From a virus, in IMG/VR virus record IMGVR_UViG_3300033273_000182, positions 1-26,465 of that record: 26,465 nucleotides of DNA; one strand, written 5' to 3'. Made by a program: the position numbers and the translations under genes. Every line of letters begins with the position of its first letter. Within the stretch, counting starts at the first letter, position 1. Under the pieces are notes generated by a model. It was not told the origin of the DNA, did no database searches, and was given only the letters and a program-made list of their open reading frames with translations. Of this stretch, positions 5,801-14,975 are shown piece after piece.

Positions 5801-8800
5801 CGATCCTTTTGCTGGAAGATCTTTAACGATTACTTCCACCACAGCAACTACAGTTACAGTTAATGTTGGTGCTTCACGTCCAAATCAATACTTTACTCCA
5901 TCTGCTGCTACTTACAATCCAGTAACTGGTGACATGACTGTCACTGTTGGACAGCATGGTCTTGGAGTTGGTAGAAGTGTTGTTCTTGCTGATAACTCAT
6001 TCACCTTCACATGTGCTCTAGACAATAATGCTACTCAGCACACGTATCCACGTCCTGGAACTGACCCATATGCAGGTAAGTCTATTGCAATTACTAATGT
6101 CGGTCAGACTTCTCATAACATTACAGATGCACCTTATAATCCATCAACTGGTGTAATTACTCTGACTGTAGCTAATCATGGATTCTCTAATGGAGACTAT
6201 GTTAAGGTAGATGATGGTGGACTTACTTACACTTGTGTTCTAGATGGTAACACAGTTCAGAAGTCTTACCCTCGTGCTGGTTATGACTATCCATCGGGTC
6301 GTTGGTTACAGATTTCTAACGTAACTACTAATACGTTTGATATCAACTGTGGTCCTTCTTCCTACACTGGAGCACATACATTTGTAAGTGCTACTGCTGG
6401 TGCTCTGAAGCGTCAGACTGGTGAATTCACAATTAACGTTGGTACATCATCTGATACCTCTGCACACACCTTTGTAAGTGCAGCAGCAAATGCTATCAAG
6501 CATGAACCACAGTCTGCTCATACATTTGTTTCTGCAGCTGCAAATGCCGTTAAGCATCTACCACAATCTGCTCACACATTCGTTCGTGCTGCAAGTAATG
6601 CACTGAGAGTTGCTGGTACTACTAGTGGTAGTGTATCAGACATTAGTTCTGGTAGCTACAAGGATGCTCGTAATCTGATCCTTGCTAATAAGAGCAATAT
6701 GGTCAGTGCTTCTATCGCAGCAATTCAAGCATATAATCCATCATTTGTATTCCCTGGTGGTAGCACGACCAAGTGTGAGCGTGACCTTGGATTGATTGTT
6801 GACGCTGTTGCACAAGATCTCTGGTTTGGTGGTAACGAGTATACTATTGCATATGTCAAGGAATACTTTGATGGTAATAACTTACTTTCCAATGGAGTTC
6901 AGGGTGAAGTACCCGAGACTATTGTTGGATTGAACAAACTGCAGGATCAGATGAACCTTGCAGTTAACAATCAACTTGCAAATACTGATAACACTATTAC
7001 TCTAGACAATACTGGCGATCCTGCTATTGTTTCTGATAGTGCTGCTGATGCTTTCAACTTAATCACAGCAAACAAGAAGTTCATTGCTAAGGAAGCATAT
7101 GAGCGTATGAAGGTTGCTTATCCTGCATACACTCCATCTACAGGCAACACTGAGCAAGATTGCTTAGATGATGTCTACAATGTAATTGATGAGATCCTTT
7201 ACAATGTTAAGTTTGGTGGTAACCATAAGGCATTTGATGCTGCTAACATATATGTCACTAATGTATTCAATGGTGTAGCAGTTCAGACATTCATTGATGC
7301 TGAGCGTGATGAAGCAGCAAGAGTATTCACTGAGGCACTAGACGTTGCCATTGATGTGATGCGTAACATTGCTGTTACTCCAACTAACTGGATTCCAAGT
7401 GGTGATGAGTTACAATCAACTGACCTAACGATCATCATTGATCCTAACAATCCAACATGTGCTAGTGTTGAGGCATCACTCAACACACTATTCGGTCTTG
7501 TTATCCAAGCAATTGGCACTGACGCTGGTGTTGGTAACCTTAATGGTATTACTAGAACTGTTCCTTCACAACCAACTGCATACACTGCTGGCAACTGTTC
7601 CACTGTTCTATCTAACATTGATAACTTAATTGGTTTATTCATTGATAGTCTCTATGCTGGTAATCTAAACAATCTTCCTGCTGTTAACAATGGTAATTGG
7701 GATTGTGCAAACGTAAGAGCAACTATTGATAATCTAACTGACATCATTACAGATGCAATTACTGCTGGTTCGTTAACAGGACTACCACCAGTAAATGAAG
7801 GAGACTTCATTACTAACGCACAAGCATCTAAGTGCTATCGTGACGTTGGTTATATCGTTGATGCTGTTGCTAATGACCTCAAGTTCGGTGGTAACATCAA
7901 CTCTGTACAGGCAGGTGAAGCATACTATGTTGGAAACAATCTAACTTACATTGATGGTGAGAAGAATGAAACCCTAGATGCATGGGGTTATGTCAAGACG
8001 CTTGCAATTTCCGCAATGCGTAACCACACCACTCAGATTAACGGATGTAATATCACATCTGGATCTGCAGTTGTCAATGTTGGTAGTAACGTTGGTCTAT
8101 CCATTGGCATGAAGGTTGAAGAGTATACACCTTCAGATTTCTTACAGAATAATGTTGCAAACGGTCAACTTAATCCTGGTGCAACTCCAATCACCACCAA
8201 TATTCCAACGGGAACTTATATTAAGCAACTCATTGGCACTGATAGAATCGAGTTGGGTACTGAGAACAGCAGACTAACAAGTGGTCAAGTTCAAAACGCA
8301 CAAGGATCTAACACCAATGCATCTCTCTACTTCACACTAGAGAAAGGACAGTGGGCAGATACTGATGTATCAGTTGATTCCAGCATTCTTTCTACTGGTG
8401 CTGGTTATCCTGAGTGTGCAGGTGTTGCATCTGCTATCGATACACTAGTAGACAATATCATCTTTATCATTAACAACGGTTTGAATTCTGTACAAAGACA
8501 GGAACCAACTGTTACACCTTCTGACTTCTCTTCTCGTTCTACTCTATGGACAGTTGATATTACTGGTCTTGGATCTGGTGATCCTCACCAGTTTGAAACT
8601 GGAACACCTGTAAGACTTATTCCACGTCCAAGATGGGATAATGACGCATCTAAGTATGTTGAAGTTGATAAGCGTTTGGTTAGATTACCTAACGGATTTG
8701 AAACTAACAGAACTTACTATGTAATTGCTCCTGGTAGAGTAACACAACCATTTAACTTTGCTGGTTCAACTGAGTTTAGTGGTAATACTTCTAACAATAA

Positions 8801-11800
8801 GTTGATGCTTGCTGAAAGCAAAGAGAATGCAGCAGCAGGTATCTACATCTTCTCATCTGAAGCAGATTCTATTGATCCAGATGTAGAAATTGATATCCTA
8901 CAGTTCACTCTTGATGAAAAGTATGATCTCCATAATTACAAGTGTACTTTAGATCCAAATGTCAATGGTGGTATTAAGACTAACATTGGTCACATCTTTG
9001 ATGTTCCTTACTCCAATGTAACTCCACAAAGAGTATTCTTCAGAGCAGCGGAAGGTTCTACTCTTCCATTGTTGTCTTCCACTTACAATAGTGACAACGC
9101 TACTCAAAACGGTGGTGATTCTACCGCTGGTGTTGCTGACTCTGCTGGTAGACTAAACCCAGAGTTTGAATTCTATGTAAGATACGTTTATAACCCTGTC
9201 TTCCCCAACAAAGTTCTGTGTGTTTATAAGACACATGCAGATGCTATTGCTGACGTTAATAGAATTAACTTTAGCACCACAACTGCACCAGAGTTTATCC
9301 TTTATGGTAGCAAGAAAAATTCTCCACTGGCATTTGACCCAAGAGGAACTGCATATTCTAACAGCACAACTGGTAGATGGTACATCAAAGTCAAGGATAC
9401 TTCTAGCACTTCCAATCCACTATCGGTACAGCAAGAAAGCATCCTCTGGAGATTCCAAGAGTCTGACTTCCTTACCTCACCACCTCCAAAGACTGATGAC
9501 TCGTTCTACTTCCGTCAAATTGACGCAAGAGATCCTAAGGATAGAATCTATCGTGTTCGTTATACTATTCCTAAGTATCTTGAGGGAGTTAGAGATCCTA
9601 TCAACGGATTTGTTCTCAAGACAAGAACTGACAGTCTCCGTAAACTAAGACCACAGAAGATCTTACTAAAACCAGCTCCTGGTACAACCAAGACCGATGC
9701 ATTCTTCGAGAACACCAACAACTCACCAGAAAGAATCGGTTGGACTAACCAACAAATCATCAATGCAATTGGTGATGATTCAAATGCATACGATCCATAC
9801 AGACTAGATCTTTCTGGTCAGGGTATTGATTATGCTAAGCGCATCGTTACTCAGCAAGGTAAAGTACAATTTACCATTCAGTCTGGTAAGTTAGTTGACA
9901 TTGAAGGTCAGGAATATCTAGAATTGGTTGTCTTTGACTTCCAACCTGATCCTGATATTGCTGCAATTAGCAATGAGGTCTTCAGAACTGTTAAGATTGG
10001 TGCTCCTCAGGGTGGATTATTCAATACAGATTCAACGCAGAAGACAACAAATAACGCTGTAACTTGGGCAGGTAATAGTTCTGGTGCTGGTTGGGTACAA
10101 GCATACTTTAATGTTGGATCTGATCACTACTTGATTCTTAAGGGTGACAACATTGATGGTAACTTAACATACAGTCCATTTACTAACACTAGAATTACTC
10201 AGGGTAACAACGTATACGCTGATCTTCTAGATGATCCAGATATGGGCAAATCCCTACCTCTGAAGACTCTAATTGAAAAAAATTATCCTGAGTATTATTA
10301 CCGCCAAAACCGCGCACCAGTTTACACTCTAACTCCTGGTGATACTATCAGAGAAGATGGATCAGACAATCTCTACTACATTGATACTGTTGAAGATCTA
10401 GGTGAAATTGAAGATACATTCTATATCTTCGATATTGATGAACTACAGCGTCGTATTTCTGGTCAGCAAGATGGTGTTTACTATCTAACTCTTCTCCGTG
10501 GTAATATCTCTCCATTCCCACAAGGTGCTGGTAACCAAGGTAACTTCCGCAACTTCAAGTTCTCTCAACCAATCTCCTTCTTGTATCCACAAAACTACAA
10601 GAATGACCCATTCTGGTTCAAGTACAATGGTACTACTGCAAACGAACTAGCATATGCTAATACGTTTATCGATCCACCAGCAACATATTGTGCTGCTGAC
10701 AACTACATCCATGGTTTAGTTACCACGAACGACTCTAAGTCTTCGGTATCTAGAGAGATGATTGCTGACCTCACTGAGACTCCAGCATTCTTCGGTAACA
10801 CATATACTGGTGATAATGCAGTCAAGGCACAAGAAGGTAACGCATCTGCTGGTGCTGAAGATAGAATCATTCCTCTATCTGGTGATAACAGAGTTGCTAC
10901 ACAGCAGAGGTTCTACGTTGAACTTCGTAGACCATCTATTGCTCGTGCTGGTAACCATACATTTGAGTACCTTGGATTCGGTCCTGGTAACTACTCTACA
11001 GGTCTCCCAGCGCGTCAGGAGATCGTCCTAACGGCGACTCAAGACTACTATGCTCAAGCGAAGCGTGAAGACGCTGGTATCGTCTTCTACACTGGTATTA
11101 ACTCCAACGGTGAACTTTACATTGGTAACCGTAAGATCAATGCTATCACTGGTGAAGAAGAGTTCCTAGAGAAGGCAGCACTATTAGATTCTGACGATGA
11201 TGAGGACGATATCGGTTCACTCGTCACCACCTTTGATGTTCCTGTTACATTTAACCAGAACATCACAGTTAATGGTGGTGATGGTGAAAAGGTCAGTGCA
11301 TTCAACTCACCTGTTCTCATCAATGTTGACAACGCTGATCTAACCCTACAGGATGCTCCAATTGTAATCAGATCTCGTGTTAACAACCAAGATCCTGATG
11401 GATCTTACAACGATCCTCTACTTGATAGAAGCAACTACAATCCTCGTGATTCAGGTGACATCTTCCTTGGTAAGAACTATGTAAGATCTGCTGTATTCCA
11501 GTTCAATCCACGCAGAAATGGTCAGAACTATAAGTTCCAGACACATACTGTTGGCACAACTCCAAGCAACATTGCACCTAACCAGTCTGGTGTTTATGGT
11601 ACTCCTGGTGGCACTGCTATCGATGCAACCCAGCGTGTATTCTATGGCGTTGGTGTAAACGGTGTTCTACCTGAAGGCGGAGACATTCTATTCAAGGGTG
11701 ATTCTGTACAACGTTCTGGTTCACTCGGATGGATCTTCTCCAACTACTACGTTGCTCTCCAAAATACTAACATCAATTCACTGCAGTTTGGTGGATTGTA

Positions 11801-14800
11801 TGTCAAGATCAATTGGGCTAATGTAAGTGGAACACAGCAAACCAACCAATTGTTGGGTATTAACGAGACTTCTAGCATCAGAATTGCTAACTTCTTCCCA
11901 ACACCACTACTAAATGGAACGTTTGCAATTGTTTCTCCTTCTGGCGATCCATTCCTACTCTCCAACTCATACTGTCACATTCAGCTGTCTTCTACTCTTG
12001 CAAGCATTGTTTACAATGATGCACAGAATACACAGCAGACAGTATCTAACCCATCATGGGCAGTTCTAACTGATCCTGCAGTTCTTGGAAACAATAATGT
12101 TTCTGTTGCTCCTACAATGGAGTTCTCTAATGCAACTTGGAAAGAACTTGGAATCCTTGGTGCTGAGACATTCAGAACTGCTACTGAAGTCATTGGTGAT
12201 TACAAGTTGGGTATCAACACTGTTGCTCGTTCTGCACATTCTGCATACGAAACAGCATTTGTTGATGCAGCAACTGATCCTCGTGCAAACCTTGACGTTG
12301 TTGGTACAGCATTTATCAGCGGTAAGACAATTGGTGATTACTTAGATCATGCAGCATTTGCTAATAGAACTGAGACCGCACAAGATAATGCACTTCTAGT
12401 TGGTGGTAACAGTGCATCACCTGGCAATGAAGCAACGTTGAGAGTCTCCACTACTAACGGTGGTAGAGTTGGTATTAACGTAACCAATCTACAATTGAAT
12501 GGCAGTGCTAACAATGGATTGTTTAATCAAGCACTTGCTGTTGATGGTAATGGATTTATCAGTGGAGATCTTCGTGTTGAGACTGACCTAGCGGTCAATG
12601 GTGGTGATCTCACTACCACTCAAACCACATTTAACCTCCTAGAGGCAACGGTTACCACACTGAACTTTGCTAACGATGCAACTACAGTAAATGCATTCAA
12701 TGATGCAACTGGTACGCAGACAATCAATGTTGGTGGTAGCACTGATAACCAGACTCTGAACATCGGTACTGCTGCTGATACAAGCAGACTCAACATCCAT
12801 ACCACACCTGAAGATTCTGAGATCAACATTGGTACTGTTCCTAACACTACTAACACCTTCAGATCTCTAATCACTATTGGTGGTGCATTTGCTAACGCTG
12901 CGGAGTCTAGATTAACTGTTGAGAACTTCCAGACTATCTTGAAGTCCTCAATCCTTGAAATTAACAATGGTCTAACTTCTACAACTGGTAACGAAAACGC
13001 ATTAGTAGAACTACAATCTAACGCAAGAAAGGTTGATTTGTTTACCAGAAATGGTGCTGGTGCTGAAATTAATGCATTCACGAAAGCAGTTGCACTAAGC
13101 ATTGGTGCTATCGCTGGTCAAACTCAGATCAACAACGCACTACGTGTTCTTGGTGATACTACACTAGAGGGTGATGTTACACAGAATGGTGGTAACAACA
13201 ATGGTGCTGTACAGGTAGCAAGAGGTGTTCTTGGAACTACTGCAATCGAGCACAACATTGGTGATCTTAACAGTCTCAACGTTGACTTCTATTCATACGT
13301 TGCAAACTTTACTGGATCACTGAGATTTACTACCGCTGCTGTTTCTAACAACACTCTGGTAGTTGACAATGTACTTGGACCAGCAAACTACCTCGTAGAT
13401 GGTAATGTTGTAAGATTTACTGATGTAACTGGACTCTCTGGAGTTACAGTCGGAACTCTATACTTTGCTTACAATGTTTCTGGTCAGACTTTCCAGATTG
13501 TACCAAGTGCAGCAAGCACAACACCAGTTACAATTACTGGAACTCCAACCGATGCTCGTGTAACTCTAGACGGAACAAAGATTGACGCTTCTGGTCAAGG
13601 TGGCACTGGAACATCTATCACATCGTCTACAACTCTACTACCACTAAACAACGTTGATGGACTAACCGTTGGTGATCTTCTACTCATTGATAATGAAATC
13701 ATCCGTGTTGCAAATCCACCAAGTGTTGCAAATAGAACCGTAGTTGTTGAGCGTGGTATTGATTGTACTACTGCTGCAACACATGCTGACAATGCATTTG
13801 TTGCAAAACTAATCTTCACTCAGGATGCAACATTCATTCGTGAAGGAGACCAGGGACCATCTGATATTACACTAGCAGCATCTGCTACTCAGATTGAACT
13901 TGGTGAGTTTGGTGGTACATTCAAACCAAATGATTACCTAAGACTATCTGCTGGTGCTACTTGCCCATCTGGCGAATTTGTTAGAATTACTGCAATTCTC
14001 AATGCAGCACCTGAGAGATTTAGAATTAATGATGGTGCTAACAACGATAGATTTAATGTTGACAGTGTAACTGGTAACGTTACTAGCACACTAGTTGCTC
14101 CTCAATCTGGTTCTGGAACAGAAGACTTCCAGATTCAACTAACGACCTCTAGCAACAGATTTGTCATCGAGCGTGACACAACTGGTAACGAGAGATTGAC
14201 CATCGATCGTGATGGTAAGATCAATCTGATTGGTGATGGAACTGCTGCTAACCCAGCAGCAACTATCCGCTCTGATGGTACTGCTGCATTTACTGGTGAT
14301 GTTTGGGTAACAAATACTCACGCAGAAGATACTTCACTAAACAATGGTAGATTGAGACTTGTTCAATCTTCTGGTGATCTTGATGTTGCTGGTGGTATTG
14401 ATCTCGATGGTGAGTTCAGAATCTACAGTGGTTCTACTGGAATTAACTTCACTGGAACTCCTGTATTTGCTGTCGGCACAAATGGTGCAACGACCATTAA
14501 TAACGATCTAACCATTAACAATGGTGGAATAAATATTGGTGGCATCGACAACTATATTACTCAGACTGGTGCAAGAAAGTGGTTGATTATTGATACTCCA
14601 TCAAATACTGATTCTTCTGCTCCAACACTTGCAGCAAACACCAGTTACTTCATCAAACCAGCTGGAACTGGAGTAGTTCTAGTTCTTAAGTTGCCCTCAA
14701 GTGCAGCTAGCGGTGATTTGATTAGATTGATTGACATTGCAGGTAATCTATCTTACAATTGTCAATTGATTGTTCGCGCTCCATCTGGTGTTAACATCAT

Positions 14801-14972
14801 GGGAGACGCAACAGGAACTAATCTTGGTGGTCTTGGATCTGCACATAATGGTGGTGAATTGATTGTTAACACACCTAATGTTGGACTTGGACTAGTATAT
14901 GTTGGATCAACAGATGCCGCAGGTGTAAGTATTGGTTCTTCTGACCAAGGATGGAGACTCGTAGAGGTATAA
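2826..14972 (+). CDS. Giant repeat-rich virion structural protein (putative fibre/adhesin), 4048 aa
   Basis: This one gene takes 46% of the window. Residues 1-600 look like a cyanophage virion-protein module with beta-helix-like character: GKYLYVSPDDFNASDE and SPVRPFKSIQRAFLEVARY at the start, then glycine/asparagine-rich strands. Residues ~715-1720 contain alpha-helical modules with a CxRDxGxIVDA core and FGGN (cores near 757, 1315 and 1668, plus a divergent copy near 1444). Between them are four ~87-aa beta repeats (~850-1180) and four AHTFV repeats (~1183-1260). An acidic patch DSDDDEDD lies near 2788. Residues ~3150-3450 have fibre-like NVGG and NIGT strands. The last ~110 residues form a compact domain ending in QGWRLVEV. 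Transcription is from the late box at 2778, and the tail-collar gene follows after 3 nt. The likely role is a distal tail or fibre component contacting the host; this is inference from context and composition. Confidence 0.85.
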   Translation: MPLTRLDNLITSKTGKYLYVSPDDFNASDELNNRGNSPVRPFKSIQRAFLEVARYSYLPGKNNDRFDQFTIMLMPGEHFIDNRPGLVDTSGVDAFGFDQATNEWTDNSILDLSNPSNVLYKFNNTEGGAIIPRGTSLVGYDLRRTMVKPLYVPDPADSREPRSAIFNVTGGCYFWQFTIKDGETTSLSPLYDATEGIGKVYYSKDDFTKLATPNYSHHKLTVFEYADKQELELLYRKIAKAFAEYQPTIDDPEEFEPRVQENRIVGPLSDSRQIESIKLDDNTSPGFTSLPGSTTRVEITTKIDHGYFQGQFVAVTNTNVDDILEGTFQIDSIDQNDPRKFVYLVPQTVNSIGTGIVSGDTITATSTPPLGQNAQVLAEVDSVESASPYVFNCSIRSTWGICGIWANGLKATGFKSMVIAQYTGVSLQKDDRAFIRYDEFTNTWNQANLTDAFDSIPYHTKGDSYWKDEWRNFHVRASEDAFIQNVSIFAVGFADHFLMESGGDMSITNSNSNFGNTSLHAIGHKGFSFNSDKGGYIDAIIPPKVIETTDQKINYYPFNVPASQTGVEGVQQLPISGVRTRNDSRIYLDSQDDALDPAKRPAVSIEGYRLGARQNEKIYTTLETAYQGDDGEYEAELAISGYRKYVAKPSILSPSSAPNTDPNFHLKQDAANLITSNKVFIQEETFGYILEKYPALQNISYVNPGLDPAANRYQDARNLILSNRSQIVNDAYDSMYAAFGPAGENNAQFMAGNDETKCKRDIGFIVDAIAEDLRDGGNANIIEVTKKYFNADGTPLANGLVGEEKFAVFAFNRARELCKQAIANLLLITDSSVTVDPANGVNPSNSLYYTPSAATYDPATGVFTATIGNHTLTTSQKVELAVEGFTFTCAMDNNKTEKSYPRATDPAANTELSIVGVTGTTISVNVGASAADQQWTPSAATYDPATGDFVITLGAGHGLTTGEGIVLADNSFTFTCGMDNNDAQKTYPRPGIDPFAGRSLTITSTTATTVTVNVGASRPNQYFTPSAATYNPVTGDMTVTVGQHGLGVGRSVVLADNSFTFTCALDNNATQHTYPRPGTDPYAGKSIAITNVGQTSHNITDAPYNPSTGVITLTVANHGFSNGDYVKVDDGGLTYTCVLDGNTVQKSYPRAGYDYPSGRWLQISNVTTNTFDINCGPSSYTGAHTFVSATAGALKRQTGEFTINVGTSSDTSAHTFVSAAANAIKHEPQSAHTFVSAAANAVKHLPQSAHTFVRAASNALRVAGTTSGSVSDISSGSYKDARNLILANKSNMVSASIAAIQAYNPSFVFPGGSTTKCERDLGLIVDAVAQDLWFGGNEYTIAYVKEYFDGNNLLSNGVQGEVPETIVGLNKLQDQMNLAVNNQLANTDNTITLDNTGDPAIVSDSAADAFNLITANKKFIAKEAYERMKVAYPAYTPSTGNTEQDCLDDVYNVIDEILYNVKFGGNHKAFDAANIYVTNVFNGVAVQTFIDAERDEAARVFTEALDVAIDVMRNIAVTPTNWIPSGDELQSTDLTIIIDPNNPTCASVEASLNTLFGLVIQAIGTDAGVGNLNGITRTVPSQPTAYTAGNCSTVLSNIDNLIGLFIDSLYAGNLNNLPAVNNGNWDCANVRATIDNLTDIITDAITAGSLTGLPPVNEGDFITNAQASKCYRDVGYIVDAVANDLKFGGNINSVQAGEAYYVGNNLTYIDGEKNETLDAWGYVKTLAISAMRNHTTQINGCNITSGSAVVNVGSNVGLSIGMKVEEYTPSDFLQNNVANGQLNPGATPITTNIPTGTYIKQLIGTDRIELGTENSRLTSGQVQNAQGSNTNASLYFTLEKGQWADTDVSVDSSILSTGAGYPECAGVASAIDTLVDNIIFIINNGLNSVQRQEPTVTPSDFSSRSTLWTVDITGLGSGDPHQFETGTPVRLIPRPRWDNDASKYVEVDKRLVRLPNGFETNRTYYVIAPGRVTQPFNFAGSTEFSGNTSNNKLMLAESKENAAAGIYIFSSEADSIDPDVEIDILQFTLDEKYDLHNYKCTLDPNVNGGIKTNIGHIFDVPYSNVTPQRVFFRAAEGSTLPLLSSTYNSDNATQNGGDSTAGVADSAGRLNPEFEFYVRYVYNPVFPNKVLCVYKTHADAIADVNRINFSTTTAPEFILYGSKKNSPLAFDPRGTAYSNSTTGRWYIKVKDTSSTSNPLSVQQESILWRFQESDFLTSPPPKTDDSFYFRQIDARDPKDRIYRVRYTIPKYLEGVRDPINGFVLKTRTDSLRKLRPQKILLKPAPGTTKTDAFFENTNNSPERIGWTNQQIINAIGDDSNAYDPYRLDLSGQGIDYAKRIVTQQGKVQFTIQSGKLVDIEGQEYLELVVFDFQPDPDIAAISNEVFRTVKIGAPQGGLFNTDSTQKTTNNAVTWAGNSSGAGWVQAYFNVGSDHYLILKGDNIDGNLTYSPFTNTRITQGNNVYADLLDDPDMGKSLPLKTLIEKNYPEYYYRQNRAPVYTLTPGDTIREDGSDNLYYIDTVEDLGEIEDTFYIFDIDELQRRISGQQDGVYYLTLLRGNISPFPQGAGNQGNFRNFKFSQPISFLYPQNYKNDPFWFKYNGTTANELAYANTFIDPPATYCAADNYIHGLVTTNDSKSSVSREMIADLTETPAFFGNTYTGDNAVKAQEGNASAGAEDRIIPLSGDNRVATQQRFYVELRRPSIARAGNHTFEYLGFGPGNYSTGLPARQEIVLTATQDYYAQAKREDAGIVFYTGINSNGELYIGNRKINAITGEEEFLEKAALLDSDDDEDDIGSLVTTFDVPVTFNQNITVNGGDGEKVSAFNSPVLINVDNADLTLQDAPIVIRSRVNNQDPDGSYNDPLLDRSNYNPRDSGDIFLGKNYVRSAVFQFNPRRNGQNYKFQTHTVGTTPSNIAPNQSGVYGTPGGTAIDATQRVFYGVGVNGVLPEGGDILFKGDSVQRSGSLGWIFSNYYVALQNTNINSLQFGGLYVKINWANVSGTQQTNQLLGINETSSIRIANFFPTPLLNGTFAIVSPSGDPFLLSNSYCHIQLSSTLASIVYNDAQNTQQTVSNPSWAVLTDPAVLGNNNVSVAPTMEFSNATWKELGILGAETFRTATEVIGDYKLGINTVARSAHSAYETAFVDAATDPRANLDVVGTAFISGKTIGDYLDHAAFANRTETAQDNALLVGGNSASPGNEATLRVSTTNGGRVGINVTNLQLNGSANNGLFNQALAVDGNGFISGDLRVETDLAVNGGDLTTTQTTFNLLEATVTTLNFANDATTVNAFNDATGTQTINVGGSTDNQTLNIGTAADTSRLNIHTTPEDSEINIGTVPNTTNTFRSLITIGGAFANAAESRLTVENFQTILKSSILEINNGLTSTTGNENALVELQSNARKVDLFTRNGAGAEINAFTKAVALSIGAIAGQTQINNALRVLGDTTLEGDVTQNGGNNNGAVQVARGVLGTTAIEHNIGDLNSLNVDFYSYVANFTGSLRFTTAAVSNNTLVVDNVLGPANYLVDGNVVRFTDVTGLSGVTVGTLYFAYNVSGQTFQIVPSAASTTPVTITGTPTDARVTLDGTKIDASGQGGTGTSITSSTTLLPLNNVDGLTVGDLLLIDNEIIRVANPPSVANRTVVVERGIDCTTAATHADNAFVAKLIFTQDATFIREGDQGPSDITLAASATQIELGEFGGTFKPNDYLRLSAGATCPSGEFVRITAILNAAPERFRINDGANNDRFNVDSVTGNVTSTLVAPQSGSGTEDFQIQLTTSSNRFVIERDTTGNERLTIDRDGKINLIGDGTAANPAATIRSDGTAAFTGDVWVTNTHAEDTSLNNGRLRLVQSSGDLDVAGGIDLDGEFRIYSGSTGINFTGTPVFAVGTNGATTINNDLTINNGGINIGGIDNYITQTGARKWLIIDTPSNTDSSAPTLAANTSYFIKPAGTGVVLVLKLPSSAASGDLIRLIDIAGNLSYNCQLIVRAPSGVNIMGDATGTNLGGLGSAHNGGELIVNTPNVGLGLVYVGSTDAAGVSIGSSDQGWRLVEV
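5371..6360 (+). repeat. Four tandem ~87-aa beta repeats within the giant gene
   Basis: Each unit opens with SAATYDPATG or a close variant, runs through alternating strands, and contains a signature F-T-F-T-C-x-[ML]-D-x-N followed by YPR. The FTFTC codons begin at 5478, 5739 and 6000, exactly 261 nt (87 codons) apart; the fourth unit (LTYTC near 6222) is shorter at about 74 codons. All four keep the cysteine, the D-x-N and the YPR. The DNA is diverged, so the duplication is old. Confidence 0.85.
6372..6605 (+). repeat. Four short AHTFV repeats within the giant gene
   Basis: Units begin with GCACAT or GCTCAC-type codons at 6372, 6462, 6516 and 6570. The last three are exactly 54 nt (18 codons) apart and read AHTFVSAAANAIKH, AHTFVSAAANAVKH and AHTFVRAASNALR. 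They directly follow the four long repeats and look like a strand-plus-short-helix linker array. Confidence 0.85.
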
Positions 14973-14975
14973 TAG

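Noticed and set aside
6372-6605. Direct repeats considered as a CRISPR array
   Set aside because: The repeats are in frame, 54 nt in period with no unique spacers, and encode a regular protein repeat.
9220-9648. 142-codon + strand frame within the giant gene
   Set aside because: It is a leucine/serine-rich out-of-frame shadow of the virion gene with no ribosome-binding site.
12620-13102. 160-codon minus-strand frame within the giant gene
   Set aside because: It lies inside a repeat-rich virion gene and is rich in V, L, S and A from complementing ACN/AAC codons. No promoter or ribosome-binding site.
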